DNA of 64,000 bases from 66-474 sp051954935 (lineage in GTDB: Bacteria; Pseudomonadota; Gammaproteobacteria; Xanthomonadales; Rhodanobacteraceae): NCBI GenBank assembly GCA_051954935.1, contig JBQCHG010000006.1:11914-75913 (forward strand). The letters run 5' to 3'. Numbering within the stretch: position 1 is the first letter of the stretch; every line of letters begins with the position of its first letter. Position numbers and translations under genes: made by a program. This document shows, one piece after another, positions 1 to 9,300 of the stretch. Below the pieces are notes generated by a model. That model had not been told where the DNA came from. It did no database searches and saw nothing but the letters and a program-made list of their open reading frames with translations.

Positions 1-40
1 CCGCGGCGCGCAGGATGTTGCTCGATCTCATCAGATTCAT
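1..40 (-). CDS. N-terminus of an unidentified protein (partial, runs off left edge)
   Basis: An ATG at 40-38 on the minus strand opens a frame reading MNLMRSSNILRAA to the window edge. A GGGG stretch five bases upstream could serve as ribosome binding site. The residues (short polar start, basic Arg, then Leu/Ala) look like the beginning of a signal peptide or membrane anchor, but 13 residues cannot be assigned to a family. It would lie downstream of, and co-directional with, the DUF2244 gene. A chance open frame is possible. Confidence 0.4.
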   Translation of the reverse strand, partial: MNLMRSSNILRAA

Positions 41-66
41 ACCCCGGAATTCTAGCGGCCGTCCGT

Positions 67-110
67 GATCGCGAAGATCAAAAAGCTGCCACCATGGCAG
101 CACTTTTCAT
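67..110. repeat. Hairpin intergenic repeat, copy 1
   Basis: GATCGCGAAGATC is followed by an A-run and an imperfect palindrome (GCTGCCACCATGGCAGC) ending in ACTTTTC. A second copy starts at 189 with the same GATCGCGAAGATC lead-in. Related elements occur at 4567, 4610, 17124, 48277 and 55357. Confidence 0.65.
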
Positions 111-188
111 TTCCCCTGCAATCATCCCTGATTGCAAACATCGAACCGCAGACATCCCGCCTGCCCTTCTGCACGTTTGCGATCCTCC

Positions 189-231
189 GATCGCGAAGAT
201 CGAACAGCAAACGTCCATGTCCGCACTTCTC
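189..231. repeat. Hairpin intergenic repeat, copy 2
   Basis: This is a direct repeat of copy 1: GATCGCGAAGATC, then an A-rich link, then AACGTCCATGTCCGCACTT. Its right end overlaps the stop codon of the DUF2244 gene, so the element has settled exactly at the gene end. Confidence 0.6.
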
Positions 232-718
232 AATTCTTGTTCCTGCCGGTCAACACCGCCAAGGCGGATTGAAGCTCCTTCGACAATTCCAGGCGCTCCT
301 CGTCGCCGAGGAAAGCGCCGACTTCGCGCTCGCGCCCGGAGGCCGCGAGCAGCACGTGCCGGTGCCCGCCCCAGTCGCGCAGGCGCACCCGCACCCACGC
401 CGACGGAAACGCCACCGCGCCGCCGCGCGCCGGGATCGTCTCGATGCGCAGGTTGCGCGCATCCAGCGTGATCCGTTCGCGTCGCTCGCCGGCGCGCCAG
501 GCAACCCGCAGCGCCAGCACCACGCACGGAGCTTCCAGCAGCGCGAACAGCGGCGCGAACACATTGCCCTGCCACGCAGCCATCAGCGCCACCGCCGCAC
601 CTGCAAGCACCAGGATGCCGATGCATCTGCGCAAGCCCTCGCGACTCAACGCCCGGTTGGGGGCGAGCAGCAGCGTCACCTGCTCCGCATCGGCGGCATC
701 CGGCACATGCGTGATCAT
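230..718 (-). CDS. DUF2244 family inner-membrane protein
   Basis: A 162-residue protein of the DUF2244 family, whose function is not established. It opens MITHVPDAADAEQVTLLLAPN; residues about 29-65 form a hydrophobic hairpin (two closely spaced membrane segments), followed by a soluble part with the family-type pattern ITLDARNLRIET and LRDWGGHRHVLLAASG. The start at 718 is preferred over upstream in-frame codons because AAGGAATTCC sits just before it. The gene is divergent from putA, with 225 bp between the two starts. DUF2244 proteins are often found near respiratory genes in proteobacteria, but nothing here shows such a link. Confidence 0.8.
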   Translation of the reverse strand: MITHVPDAADAEQVTLLLAPNRALSREGLRRCIGILVLAGAAVALMAAWQGNVFAPLFALLEAPCVVLALRVAWRAGERRERITLDARNLRIETIPARGGAVAFPSAWVRVRLRDWGGHRHVLLAASGREREVGAFLGDEERLELSKELQSALAVLTGRNKN

Positions 719-943
719 GGAATTCCTTTCCACGGCGCCGTACAACCGCACAATCATAAGGCCGTGTTGCCGCCGTGGGCAAGGAATGCTTGCTGCGCGC
801 GATCCGGCCAACGCCGAAGGCCGAGCACACGCATGGCAGGCCGCATCCGCGCACCGCATCGCAGGATGCGGAACGGCATCTCGCGAAAGCGCAGCCTGAC
901 GCTCTACAATTCGCGCTTTGCCCTCCGTCTCGCGGTCCTTTTG

Positions 944-3900
944 ATGGCCGATATTCTTTCCCCCGAACTGCCCCCCGCGGCCGATCCGTTGCGCGCGCGC
1001 ATCACCGATGCGTGGAGCATGGACGAAACGCGGGCGGTTTCAGTCCTGCTCGAGCAGGCCGAGTTGCCGAGCGCGCAAAGCGAGCTGGTGCTGGCGCAGG
1101 CGGCCGAGCTGGTCGCGCGCGTGCGCGCCAAGGCCGCCGACCAGAGCGCGGTCGAATCCTTCATGCGCCAGTACGACCTCTCCTCCGAGGAAGGGGTGCT
1201 GCTGATGTGCGTTGCCGAAGCGCTGTTACGCATCCCCGATCGCCTGACCACCGACAAGCTGATCCGCGACAAGCTGGGCGAGGCGGATTGGAAGAAGCAC
1301 CTCGGCACCAGCGATTCGCTGTTCGTCAACGCCTCCACCTGGGGGCTGATGCTCACCGGCCGGCTGGTGAACCTCGCCGATTCCACGCGCCGCGATGCGG
1401 CCGGCGCGTTCAAGCGCCTGATCGCGCGCGCGGGCGAACCGGTGATCCGTCTGGCCGTGCGCCGCGCGATGCGCATCATGGGCCATCAGTTCGTGATGGG
1501 CCGCTCGATAGAGGAAGCGCTGGATCGCTCCGCGAAGAACGGCAACGCGGCGTACCGCTATTCCTACGACATGCTCGGCGAGGCCGCGCTCACCGCGCCC
1601 GACGCCAAGCGCTATTTCAAGGCGTACGCGGACGCGATCGTGGCGCTGGGCAAGCGCGGTCCGTGGGCGGACGTGCGCGAGGCGCCGTCCATCTCGGTGA
1701 AGCTGTCCGCGCTGCATCCGCGCTACGAAGTCGCCAAGCGCGAGCGCGCGCATGTCGAACTCACCGAGTCGCTGCTGCAGCTGGCGCAACTCGCCAGGCA
1801 GCACGGCATCGGCATGACCGTGGACGCCGAAGAGGCCGACCGGCTGGAACTGTCGCTCGACATCATCGGTGCGGTGTTCGCCGCGAAATCGCTGGAAGGC
1901 TGGAATGGTTTCGGCCTGGCGGTGCAGGGCTACCAGAAGCGCGCACCGTTCGTGATCGACTGGCTCACGCACACGGCGAGACAGGCCAACCGCCGCTGGT
2001 GCGTGCGACTGGTGAAGGGCGCGTACTGGGATTCGGAAATCAAGCGTGCACAGGAACTGGGCCTTGCCGGCTACCCGGTGTTCACGCGCAAGCCCAACAC
2101 CGACGTTTCGTATCTGGCCTGCGCGAGGAAGTTGCTGGATGCGGGCGCGGAATGGATCTATCCGCAATTCGCGACCCACAACGCGCACACGATCAGCGCG
2201 ATCCACCGCATCGCCAACGGCCGCCCGTTCGAATATCAGCGCCTGCACGGCATGGGCGCGGATCTGTATTCGGAGGTGATCGGCGCCGACCACTGGAACG
2301 TGCCCTGCCGGGTGTACGCGCCGGTCGGCAGTCACGAGGACCTGCTGCCCTATCTGGTGCGGCGCCTGCTGGAAAACGGCGCCAACACATCGTTCGTCAA
2401 TCGCGTGATCGACGAGGCGGTGCCGGTGCGCGATCTGGTCGCCGATCCGGTAGAAACGGTGCGCGCCTTCGGCGCCGCGCACGGCGGGCGCTATGAGCAC
2501 CCGCGCATCCCGTTGCCGGTCAATCTCTATGGCTCACTGCGGAAGAATTCCATGGGCGTCAACCTTGCCAATGACGACGAACTCAAGGCCCTCGCGGAGG
2601 CGGTGAATGCGCCCCACGCGCCCTGGACCGCATCTCCGCTGGTGCCGGGCGCGAACTCGAACGAACCCGAGCGCGACGTCACCAATCCGGCCGACCGTCG
2701 GGTGGTGGTAGGCAGGAGCCGCAATGCCGATGCCACGACCATCGAACGCGCGCTCGCCAACGCGGTCGCCGCGCAGGAAGGCTGGGACACGCTGCCGGCT
2801 GCCAGCCGCGCGGTGATCCTGGAACGCGCGGCCGATCTGCTGGAACAGCGTCGCGGCGCATTCATCGCGATGTGCGTGCGCGAAGCGGGCAAGACCATTC
2901 CCGCCGCGATCTCGGAAGTGCGCGAAGCCGCCGATATGTGCCGCTATTACGCGGCGATGGCGCGCAAGCTGTTCGGCGAACCACACGAACTTCCCGGCCC
3001 GACCGGCGAGAGCAATCGCCTGTACCTGCGCGGACGCGGCGTGTTCGTGTGCATCAGCCCGTGGAATTTCCCCCTGGCAATTTTCACCGGCCAGATCGCT
3101 GCGGGCCTGGCGGCGGGCAACTCGGTGATCGCGAAGCCTGCGGACCAGACCACCCTGGTCGGCCACGCGATGGTGAAGCTGCTGCACGAAGCCGGCGTGC
3201 CGGAAATGGTTCTGCAATTCGTGCCCGCGAAAGGCTCGGTGATCGGCAACACGTTGTTGACAAAGCCTGAGGTCGCCGGCGTGTGCTTCACCGGTTCCAC
3301 CGAAACCGCCTGGACGATCAATCGCACGCTGGCCGCGCGCAAGGCGCCCATCGCGGCGCTGATCGCCGAGACCGGCGGCCAGAACGCATTGATCGCCGAT
3401 TCCTCCGCGCTGCCCGAGCAACTCGTCAAGGACGTGATGGCCAGCGCCTTCGATTCCGCCGGCCAGCGCTGCTCGGCGGCACGCGTCTTGTTCGTACAGG
3501 AGGATATCGCCGACAAGGTGATCGCGATGCTGTCCGGCGCGATGGACGAGCTCACCGTCGGCGACCCTGCGCTGTTGTCCACCGATGTCGGCCCGGTGAT
3601 CGACGTGCCTTCCTGCGGCGTGCTGAACGAACACGCCCAGCGCATGGACCGCGAAGCGAAGCTGATCAACCAGGCGAAACTCTCGCCCGGCAGCGAGCAC
3701 GGCACTTTCTTCGTGCCGCGCGCCTACGAGATTCCCTCCATCAGTGTGCTGACCCAGGAAGTGTTCGGCCCGGCGCTGCACGTGGTGCGCTGGAAGGCGA
3801 GCGAACTCGACCAGGTGATCGACGCGATCAACGCGACCGGCTTCGGCCTGACGCTCGGCATCCACAGCCGCATCGATGAAACCATCGAGCACATCACGCG

Positions 3901-4108
3901 GCGCGCGCGCGTGGGCAACACCTATGTGAATCGCAACCAGATCGGCGCGGTGGTCGGCGTGCAACCGTTCGGCGGCGAGAATCTCTCCGGCACCGGCCCC
4001 AAAGCCGGCGGTCCGCATTACCTGCTGCGCTTCGCCACCGAACGCACGGTGACCATCAACACCACCGCGGCAGGCGGTAATGCCAGCCTGCTGACGATGG
4101 CGGAGTAG
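944..4108 (+). CDS. putA: Bifunctional proline dehydrogenase / L-glutamate-gamma-semialdehyde dehydrogenase PutA
   Basis: A 1054-residue enzyme that oxidises proline to glutamate in two steps. The first half has the proline dehydrogenase barrel signatures (SVKLSALHPRYE, VRLVKGAYWD, FEYQRLHGMGADLYS, and RRLLENGANTSFVN for FAD and substrate binding). The second half is an aldehyde dehydrogenase with NAD-binding ISPWNFPLAIFTGQ, the Glu of ETGGQNAL near residue 808 and the catalytic Cys of SAGQRCSA near residue 842. The protein starts MADILSPELPP, with no ribbon-helix-helix domain as in E. coli PutA, so it should not repress its own gene. The start at 944 follows a TACAAT box (905-910) but has no clear ribosome binding site. 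The open frame continues far upstream, but that part is low-quality antisense sequence to DUF2244. Confidence 0.95.
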   Translation: MADILSPELPPAADPLRARITDAWSMDETRAVSVLLEQAELPSAQSELVLAQAAELVARVRAKAADQSAVESFMRQYDLSSEEGVLLMCVAEALLRIPDRLTTDKLIRDKLGEADWKKHLGTSDSLFVNASTWGLMLTGRLVNLADSTRRDAAGAFKRLIARAGEPVIRLAVRRAMRIMGHQFVMGRSIEEALDRSAKNGNAAYRYSYDMLGEAALTAPDAKRYFKAYADAIVALGKRGPWADVREAPSISVKLSALHPRYEVAKRERAHVELTESLLQLAQLARQHGIGMTVDAEEADRLELSLDIIGAVFAAKSLEGWNGFGLAVQGYQKRAPFVIDWLTHTARQANRRWCVRLVKGAYWDSEIKRAQELGLAGYPVFTRKPNTDVSYLACARKLLDAGAEWIYPQFATHNAHTISAIHRIANGRPFEYQRLHGMGADLYSEVIGADHWNVPCRVYAPVGSHEDLLPYLVRRLLENGANTSFVNRVIDEAVPVRDLVADPVETVRAFGAAHGGRYEHPRIPLPVNLYGSLRKNSMGVNLANDDELKALAEAVNAPHAPWTASPLVPGANSNEPERDVTNPADRRVVVGRSRNADATTIERALANAVAAQEGWDTLPAASRAVILERAADLLEQRRGAFIAMCVREAGKTIPAAISEVREAADMCRYYAAMARKLFGEPHELPGPTGESNRLYLRGRGVFVCISPWNFPLAIFTGQIAAGLAAGNSVIAKPADQTTLVGHAMVKLLHEAGVPEMVLQFVPAKGSVIGNTLLTKPEVAGVCFTGSTETAWTINRTLAARKAPIAALIAETGGQNALIADSSALPEQLVKDVMASAFDSAGQRCSAARVLFVQEDIADKVIAMLSGAMDELTVGDPALLSTDVGPVIDVPSCGVLNEHAQRMDREAKLINQAKLSPGSEHGTFFVPRAYEIPSISVLTQEVFGPALHVVRWKASELDQVIDAINATGFGLTLGIHSRIDETIEHITRRARVGNTYVNRNQIGAVVGVQPFGGENLSGTGPKAGGPHYLLRFATERTVTINTTAAGGNASLLTMAE

Positions 4109-4188
4109 ACCGGTCGCGGCGAACAATCATTGTCTAATTGATGGGCCGCTGGTGCGGCGATCACTCGCGCGCAAACGTCCCGATGCAG

Positions 4189-4214
4189 CCTTGCAAATTG
4201 CACTGCGGGCAAGG
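4189..4214 (+). promoter_or_regulatory. Candidate activator site upstream of the sigma-54 promoter
   Basis: The arms CCTTGC and GCAAGG are separated by 14 bp and centred about 95 bp before the -24 element. A related half-site, TTGCACAATGC, follows at 4221. Distance and dyad symmetry fit an enhancer-binding-protein site, but I cannot name the activator. Confidence 0.35.
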
Positions 4215-4297
4215 TCCCTTTTGCACAATGCCCGAGATGACATGGAGCAGTCCGCGCCAAGCAATTGATTTTCCTGCTGGACGCAGTGCTGCCAACC

Positions 4298-4313
4298 TGG
4301 CATGCGGCTTGCG
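4298..4313 (+). promoter_or_regulatory. Sigma-54 (RpoN) promoter, -24/-12
   Basis: CTGGCATG CGGC TTGCG matches the RpoN consensus YTGGCACG-N4-TTGCW with correct GG-to-GC spacing; only the sixth base of the -24 box and the last base differ. Transcription should start near 4324 and reads into a stretch with no protein gene that ends at an intrinsic terminator. Confidence 0.7.
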
Positions 4314-4323
4314 TATGACTCTG

Positions 4324-4544
4324 CGCGCATGGAAGCGCCGCGCACGGGTCGTTGCGCGACGGATTCATGGACGAAACCTCCCCCTTGCGTTCACGCTTGG
4401 CGGGAGGCGGACGCGGCGGGACGCTCCGTTCGTATTCCAAGGTGCCGGGCACGCAAGGATCTCATGGACGAATGCGGCGGCAGGGATGCCCCGGCTCCTT
4501 CTTAAAATCCCTAAAAAGAAAGCCGGCCAATGGCCGGCTTTTTT
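4324..4544 (+). ncRNA. Candidate CsrA/RsmA-sequestering sRNA (sigma-54 dependent)
   Basis: About 220 nt from the predicted RpoN start to the intrinsic terminator, without a convincing ORF. It holds nine GGA triplets and four exact CANGGANG motifs, at 4328-4335, 4366-4373, 4463-4470 and 4481-4488. Two sit in perfect hexaloop hairpins, GCGC-AUGGAA-GCGC (4325-4338) and GGC-AGGGAU-GCC (4479-4490), the form CsrA/RsmE proteins bind in RsmY/RsmZ/CsrB RNAs. The two central sites lie in a direct repeat, TCATGGACGAA. From base composition I expect one CANGGANG about every 3 kb per strand. No csrA/rsmA gene is in the window. The function is inferred; the hairpins, motifs, promoter and terminator are seen. 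Confidence 0.65.
4519..4544 (+). terminator. Intrinsic terminator
   Basis: A 10-bp stem, AAAGCCGGCC / GGCCGGCTTT, with loop AAT is followed by a T-run (4539-4544). It ends the GGA-rich RNA. It lies more than 400 bp after putA, so it is unlikely to be mainly the putA terminator. Confidence 0.9.
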
Positions 4545-4566
4545 GCGATCGCCTGTCGCGAGCGTC

Positions 4567-4594
4567 ACAAACGCACATCCATGTGCGCCGGATT
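4567..4594. repeat. Hairpin intergenic repeat, degenerate copy
   Basis: ACAAACGCACATCCATGTGCG is a palindrome with the same AAACGC...ATCCATG layout as the other copies, here without the GATCGCG lead-in. Confidence 0.45.
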
Positions 4595-4609
4595 TCCCGC
4601 ATCCAACCT

Positions 4610-4650
4610 GATCGCGGAAATCAAAGCGGCCATCCCTGTCCGCACTTGCC
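4610..4650. repeat. Hairpin intergenic repeat, copy 3
   Basis: GATCGCGGAAATCAAAGCGG, then CCATCCCTGTCCGCACTT. Same family as the copies at 67 and 189. It lies just past the 3' end of the FadL-family gene. Confidence 0.6.
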
Positions 4651-4658
4651 TGACGCGA

Positions 4659-6026
4659 TCAGAAGCGGAACGTCCCCGACACGCTCAGCAGGTTGCCGCT
4701 GTTGTCGAAGCTGCCGACCAGGTGGTCGCCGGTGACGGAAAGGTCGTTCACGTCGCCGTTGTCCACGAACAAGTGGGCATAACCGAGGTTGAACTCGACG
4801 TTCTGGCTGGGCGTGTAGCCCACGCCCACCGCGAGCCAGCGCCGTTGGCCGTCCGGGATGCGAGGAGTGCGGGTTTCATCGCGCGTGGGCGTCTGGTCGA
4901 GCGCCACGCCGCCGCGCAACGTCCACTGCTCGTTGAGTTTGTAGTCCAGGCCGAGCGATCCGAAGAAGGTGTTGCGCCAGTTCTCGGCCTCAACGGAGGG
5001 CGGCTGCGCCGGATTGGCGAAGCTGATCGCCAGCTGCTGGAACGAACTCCATTGGGTCCAGCCCAGGTTCGCGCCCCAGCTCACCGGACCATTGCCGATG
5101 TGCCAGTAGCTCAGCGTTGCAGAGGCAGGCGTCGCGAAATCGCCGCTGGCGGCACTGTTGGTAAACAAGCCCGTGCCGCCAAAGATCAGTTGCGCCACCG
5201 GCGGCAACTGGAACGTCGCATTGCCGCTGATGGTGTGGTTGATCTTGGCGTGATACGACAGGCCGATGCGATCCTGCGTGGTCGGCTTGAATTCCGCGCC
5301 CAACGTCCAGCCCCAGCTCCAGTCGTCGCCGCGCACGCGCGCCACGCCGTCGGCCGATTGAGGCAGCACGCTCGGAAGGCAGGCTCCGCCGCAAGCGGCA
5401 AGTTGTCCGGCGGCGATGATCGCCCCGAAATCCACCGCATTGCTCAGGTCCACGGTGGTCTTCTGCGCGATGACCGAAGCCCCCAGCGCGATCTGCGAAT
5501 TGACCTGCCAGGAAATCGAGCCGGTCAGGTCCATGGAAGTCACCTTCGACTTCAGCGCCTGGTAGCGGCCGACCCAGCCGTCGTCGTATTCGGTCTTCAG
5601 GCCGTACGGCGCGCTGAACGCAAAGCCCACGCGCCAGGCATCGTTGATCGGGGCTGAGAAATAGAGCGCCGGCACCGGCGTGACATCACCGCCATTGCCG
5701 CCGTCGCCGCCGCTCAGCGGGAAGCCGAGCGCGTCGGTGCCGCTACCGTGGAAGCGGGTGTTCACGTCGATCGCGGTCACGTCGGCCTGGAACACCATGC
5801 CGCTCAGATCCGACATTGCTGCAGGATTGTTGACCACCACCGAGGCATCGTCGCCGGCGGTGTCCACGCCGGCGAAGGCGCGGCCCAGCGCCTTGGCGCT
5901 GTTTTCCTTGATCTGGAAGCCGGACGCGGCCGCGTCCGTGCTGACCAGCGCACCGGCCACCGACAGTGCCAGCGCGGCGACGGCCAAGCCGCGCGCACGC
6001 TGCCGGAACATCGAACTCGTACTCAT
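4659..6026 (-). CDS. FadL/OmpP1 family outer-membrane long-chain fatty acid transporter
   Basis: A 455-residue beta-barrel porin for hydrophobic compounds, probably long-chain fatty acids. A signal peptide covers residues 1-34; the mature protein opens SGFQIKENSAKALGRAFAG and continues into the FadL hatch motif with VVVNNPAAMSDL. It ends in VSGTFRF, the aromatic terminus recognised by the BAM machinery. The start at 6026 is preceded by GGGAGA and is preferred over a much longer open frame that runs into unrelated sequence. It is transcribed alone, divergent from the ankyrin gene. E. coli-type NPA and Gly-rich extracellular loops are visible, but the exact substrate cannot be read from sequence. 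Confidence 0.9.
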   Translation of the reverse strand: MSTSSMFRQRARGLAVAALALSVAGALVSTDAAASGFQIKENSAKALGRAFAGVDTAGDDASVVVNNPAAMSDLSGMVFQADVTAIDVNTRFHGSGTDALGFPLSGGDGGNGGDVTPVPALYFSAPINDAWRVGFAFSAPYGLKTEYDDGWVGRYQALKSKVTSMDLTGSISWQVNSQIALGASVIAQKTTVDLSNAVDFGAIIAAGQLAACGGACLPSVLPQSADGVARVRGDDWSWGWTLGAEFKPTTQDRIGLSYHAKINHTISGNATFQLPPVAQLIFGGTGLFTNSAASGDFATPASATLSYWHIGNGPVSWGANLGWTQWSSFQQLAISFANPAQPPSVEAENWRNTFFGSLGLDYKLNEQWTLRGGVALDQTPTRDETRTPRIPDGQRRWLAVGVGYTPSQNVEFNLGYAHLFVDNGDVNDLSVTGDHLVGSFDNSGNLLSVSGTFRF

Positions 6027-6301
6027 GAAACGTTCTCCCTCAGGTTGAGACACGCGCAAACGCGCCTGACCGGCGCCATTCATACGCTTGTTTGAACTCC
6101 CGGTCGCCACTGTGAACGGATCGTGACAAGGATGCAAGGGCCTGCAGCAATGAAGGTCATCCGGCGCGCACGTCGTGTGCCGCCGCCACAAAAGCCCGTT
6201 CCCCCATGCGGCATTCATCGGCGCAATTAACACCCCGTTACCGTTTGCGCCCGTGAGGCTTGCGTATACTGCGGCGCTTCCGCCGTGCCGAGTTCCGCTC
6301 C

Positions 6302-9300
6302 ATGCCAAGCTCCAAGCCGCGCCGACGGCCGCCGTTGCTGCGTTCCCTGCTGTATTTCCTGCCTGCCGTGGCCGCGGTCGCACTCGCCGCTTTCGGCACG
6401 CACACGTTGGCGCTGCTTCCGCTGCTGATTGCGAACACGCTGTGCATGGCAGCGATGTGCCACGCGATCGGTTTCGATCCCGAACCGTCGTTCCTGCGCA
6501 CTGTGCTGCGCCGCGGCCCCACGCACCTGATCCTGTTCGCGATCTATACCGCGATCGTGTTCGCGCTGACGGCGTGGCCCTTGCTGCTGCTGTCCCAGAC
6601 ACCCTCCCTGCTCGCCACCCTTGGGCTCTGTGCTTCGCTGGTCGCGGCATTGGCGCTGCTGTGGCGGTTGTGGCCGGTCTTCGGCCTGGTGTTCGTGTGG
6701 GACGACGCGTTCCCGGAAGGCGAGGAGCGCTCGTGGATTTCCACCGCGCTGGCACGCAGCACGGCTTTTGCAGCACACCTCACCGGCGAGCAGGAGCATT
6801 TCTTCAGTCATTTCCTGCCTGCGGCGCTGTGCTATCTGGTCCTCACGTTCGGTGCACTGGTGCTGACAGGCTTCGGCTCGCTGATGCAGTTGCAGGATGA
6901 GCCGCGCACCGCCGCGCTGGTTCTGTATGCGCTCGTGCTGCTCCCTTTCGGCACCCTGCTCGCCGCCAATCGCACGTTGCGCGCGCTGTTGTGCGAAAAC
7001 CGCGGCAAGCGCAAAACGGCTGGCGAACCTCCGCAAGCCCAACCTTTATCCGCGCCGCCCACTGCGACGCCGGTGCAGGGCGCCGATCCCGGCGTGGCAT
7101 CGCGACAGCTTTCGCCCGCCGTGTTGAATCAGGCATTGCTGGATGCGGCCCGAAACGGCAATGTGGATGAAGCGCTCGCGCTGCTGGAAAACGGTGCCGA
7201 TCCGGATGCGCTGCCTGTCCCCGGAGCGCGCGACCAGCGCAGCGCATTGGTGCTGGCCGCTCTTCTGCCGGACACGCGCCTGCTGCGCGCGTTGATCGCG
7301 CGCGGGGCGCAGGTCAATCGTGCACACGCCGACGTTACCGCGCTGCTCGCCGCGACGCGCGACAGCTATCACGGCCGTGCCGAAGCGGTGATGACCCTGC
7401 TCGCCAACGGCGGCGATCCGCGCCTGTGCGATCGCGACGGCAACACGCCGCTGCATCATGCCGCCCTGGCCGCCGAGCCTTCGATCGCCGCAATCCTGAT
7501 CGACGCGCAAGCGCCGCTGGATGCGCTCAACCGCAATCGCCATGCGCCGCTGGGTTCGGCCGCCGGCGCGGGCAACTGGAGCCTGGTGAAATTCCTGCTC
7601 GAACACGGCGCGAAATGCGAACCCGCGCAGGGCGAGCCCGCGCTGCTCGCGGCGGCCGCGATCACCGACGACAACCCGCATGGCGTGCAGATCCTGCTCA
7701 AACACAAGGCGCGCGTGGACGCGGTGAACAGCCTTGGCCGGAGCGCGCTGATGAGCGCCGCGCTGGAAGGCCATGCGAACATCGTGCGCACGCTGCTGGA
7801 AGCCGGCGCGAATCCGAACCTCGCCGATCGCCACGGCACGACCGCACTTATGGAAGCCGCACGTGCCGGGGCCTGCGAGGTTCTGGAGGCACTGCTCGCC
7901 GCGCAGCCTGACTTACATGCGCGCGACGCACACGGCCGCGACGCGCTGCTGCTGGCCTGCCAGTCGCCGCGCGCGAACGCGCGCTGCGTACAGGCCTTGC
8001 TCGCCGCCGGCGCCGATCCGCATGCGCGCAACGGCGATGGCCGCAGCGCCCTGGATCACGCCGCAAGCGCGGGCCGCTGGGATCTGGTCGCACTGCTCGA
8101 TCCGAACAAGCCACTGCCGTCTTCGCATGAGATCGCGGCGCAACCGGAGCCGGGCGCCGACACCCCCGCGCACCTGCTGGACGCCTTGCGCTTCGGGCAT
8201 TGGGCGGTGGTGGCGGGTTTTGCCGAACGCGCGCGCACGTGGCCCGTCTCGGAACTCGCCGCGTTGTACATGGAACTGTCGGAAGACGAGGACACGACCG
8301 CGCGGCAATGGCTGCTGGAACACGGGCTCGGCCCGGAAACGAAACTCGACGACGGCGTACGCCTGTTCGATGCCCTGATCGCGCATCTCCCGGGATCTCT
8401 GGGTGCGCTGTGCCAGTTGCTGGACGCCGGCGCGAGCTGCGCGGGTGCGGGCCTCTACGCGCGTGCGCTGGCTCGGCTCGTGGACGCACCACAGGCCGCA
8501 TCTTTCGCGCTGGATCTGCTTGCACGCGGCGCGGATACCTTCGGTGCCGATGCCGGCAATCGCACGCCGATGCACCACAGCGCCTGTGCAGCATTGGCGC
8601 CGGTGCTGCACGCGCTGCTCGCGCGCGGCGCCGACCCCAACGTACGCGATCGGGATGGCGCGACGCCGTTGCACATCGCGCTGAACGCGGAGCGCGCGGT
8701 GGCGTTGCCGCTGGTACGCGCGCTGATTGCGTACGGTGCCGACCCGGAAAGCCCGGCCGCCAACGGCGAAACGCCACTGGGACTGGCGCTGGCGCGCGGC
8801 GATGCCACGCTGGAACAGTGGCTGCGCTGGAGTCCCTGGGTACTGCCGCGGCGCCCGCTGCGCGCCGGTGATCTGCCCGCTGCTGCCGCCTGCGGCGACG
8901 CGGATGCGGTTTCGAAATTGCTCGAACTCGGTTTTGCGATAGATACCCGCGACGAGCGCGGGGCCAGTGCGCTGCTGCGCGCCTGCGGCGCGGGCCACCT
9001 GGACACCGCGCAACGGCTGCTGCAGGCGAAGGCCGATACGGCGCTTGCCGCCGAATCCGGCGCCACGCCGCTCTCTGCGGCGGTGAGCGCGCGGCGCCCG
9101 GAAATGGTGAAGCTGCTGCTGGAGCACGGCGCCAAGGCAGATCAACGCTTGCCCGGCAATGCGACCGCGTTGATGGTGGCCGCTGCGCTGGGCTTTCCGG
9201 AGACCGTCGAGGTTCTGTTGGAAGGCGGCGCGAATGCCGCGTTGACCGACGAGCACGGTCATACCGCATTGCACGCCGCCGCGCGCTTCTGCTTCGACAG

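Noticed and set aside
4302..4505. A 67-residue plus-strand ORF within the candidate sRNA
   Set aside because: Starts inside the sigma-54 promoter, has no ribosome binding site and an Arg/Ala/Pro-rich sequence without pattern.
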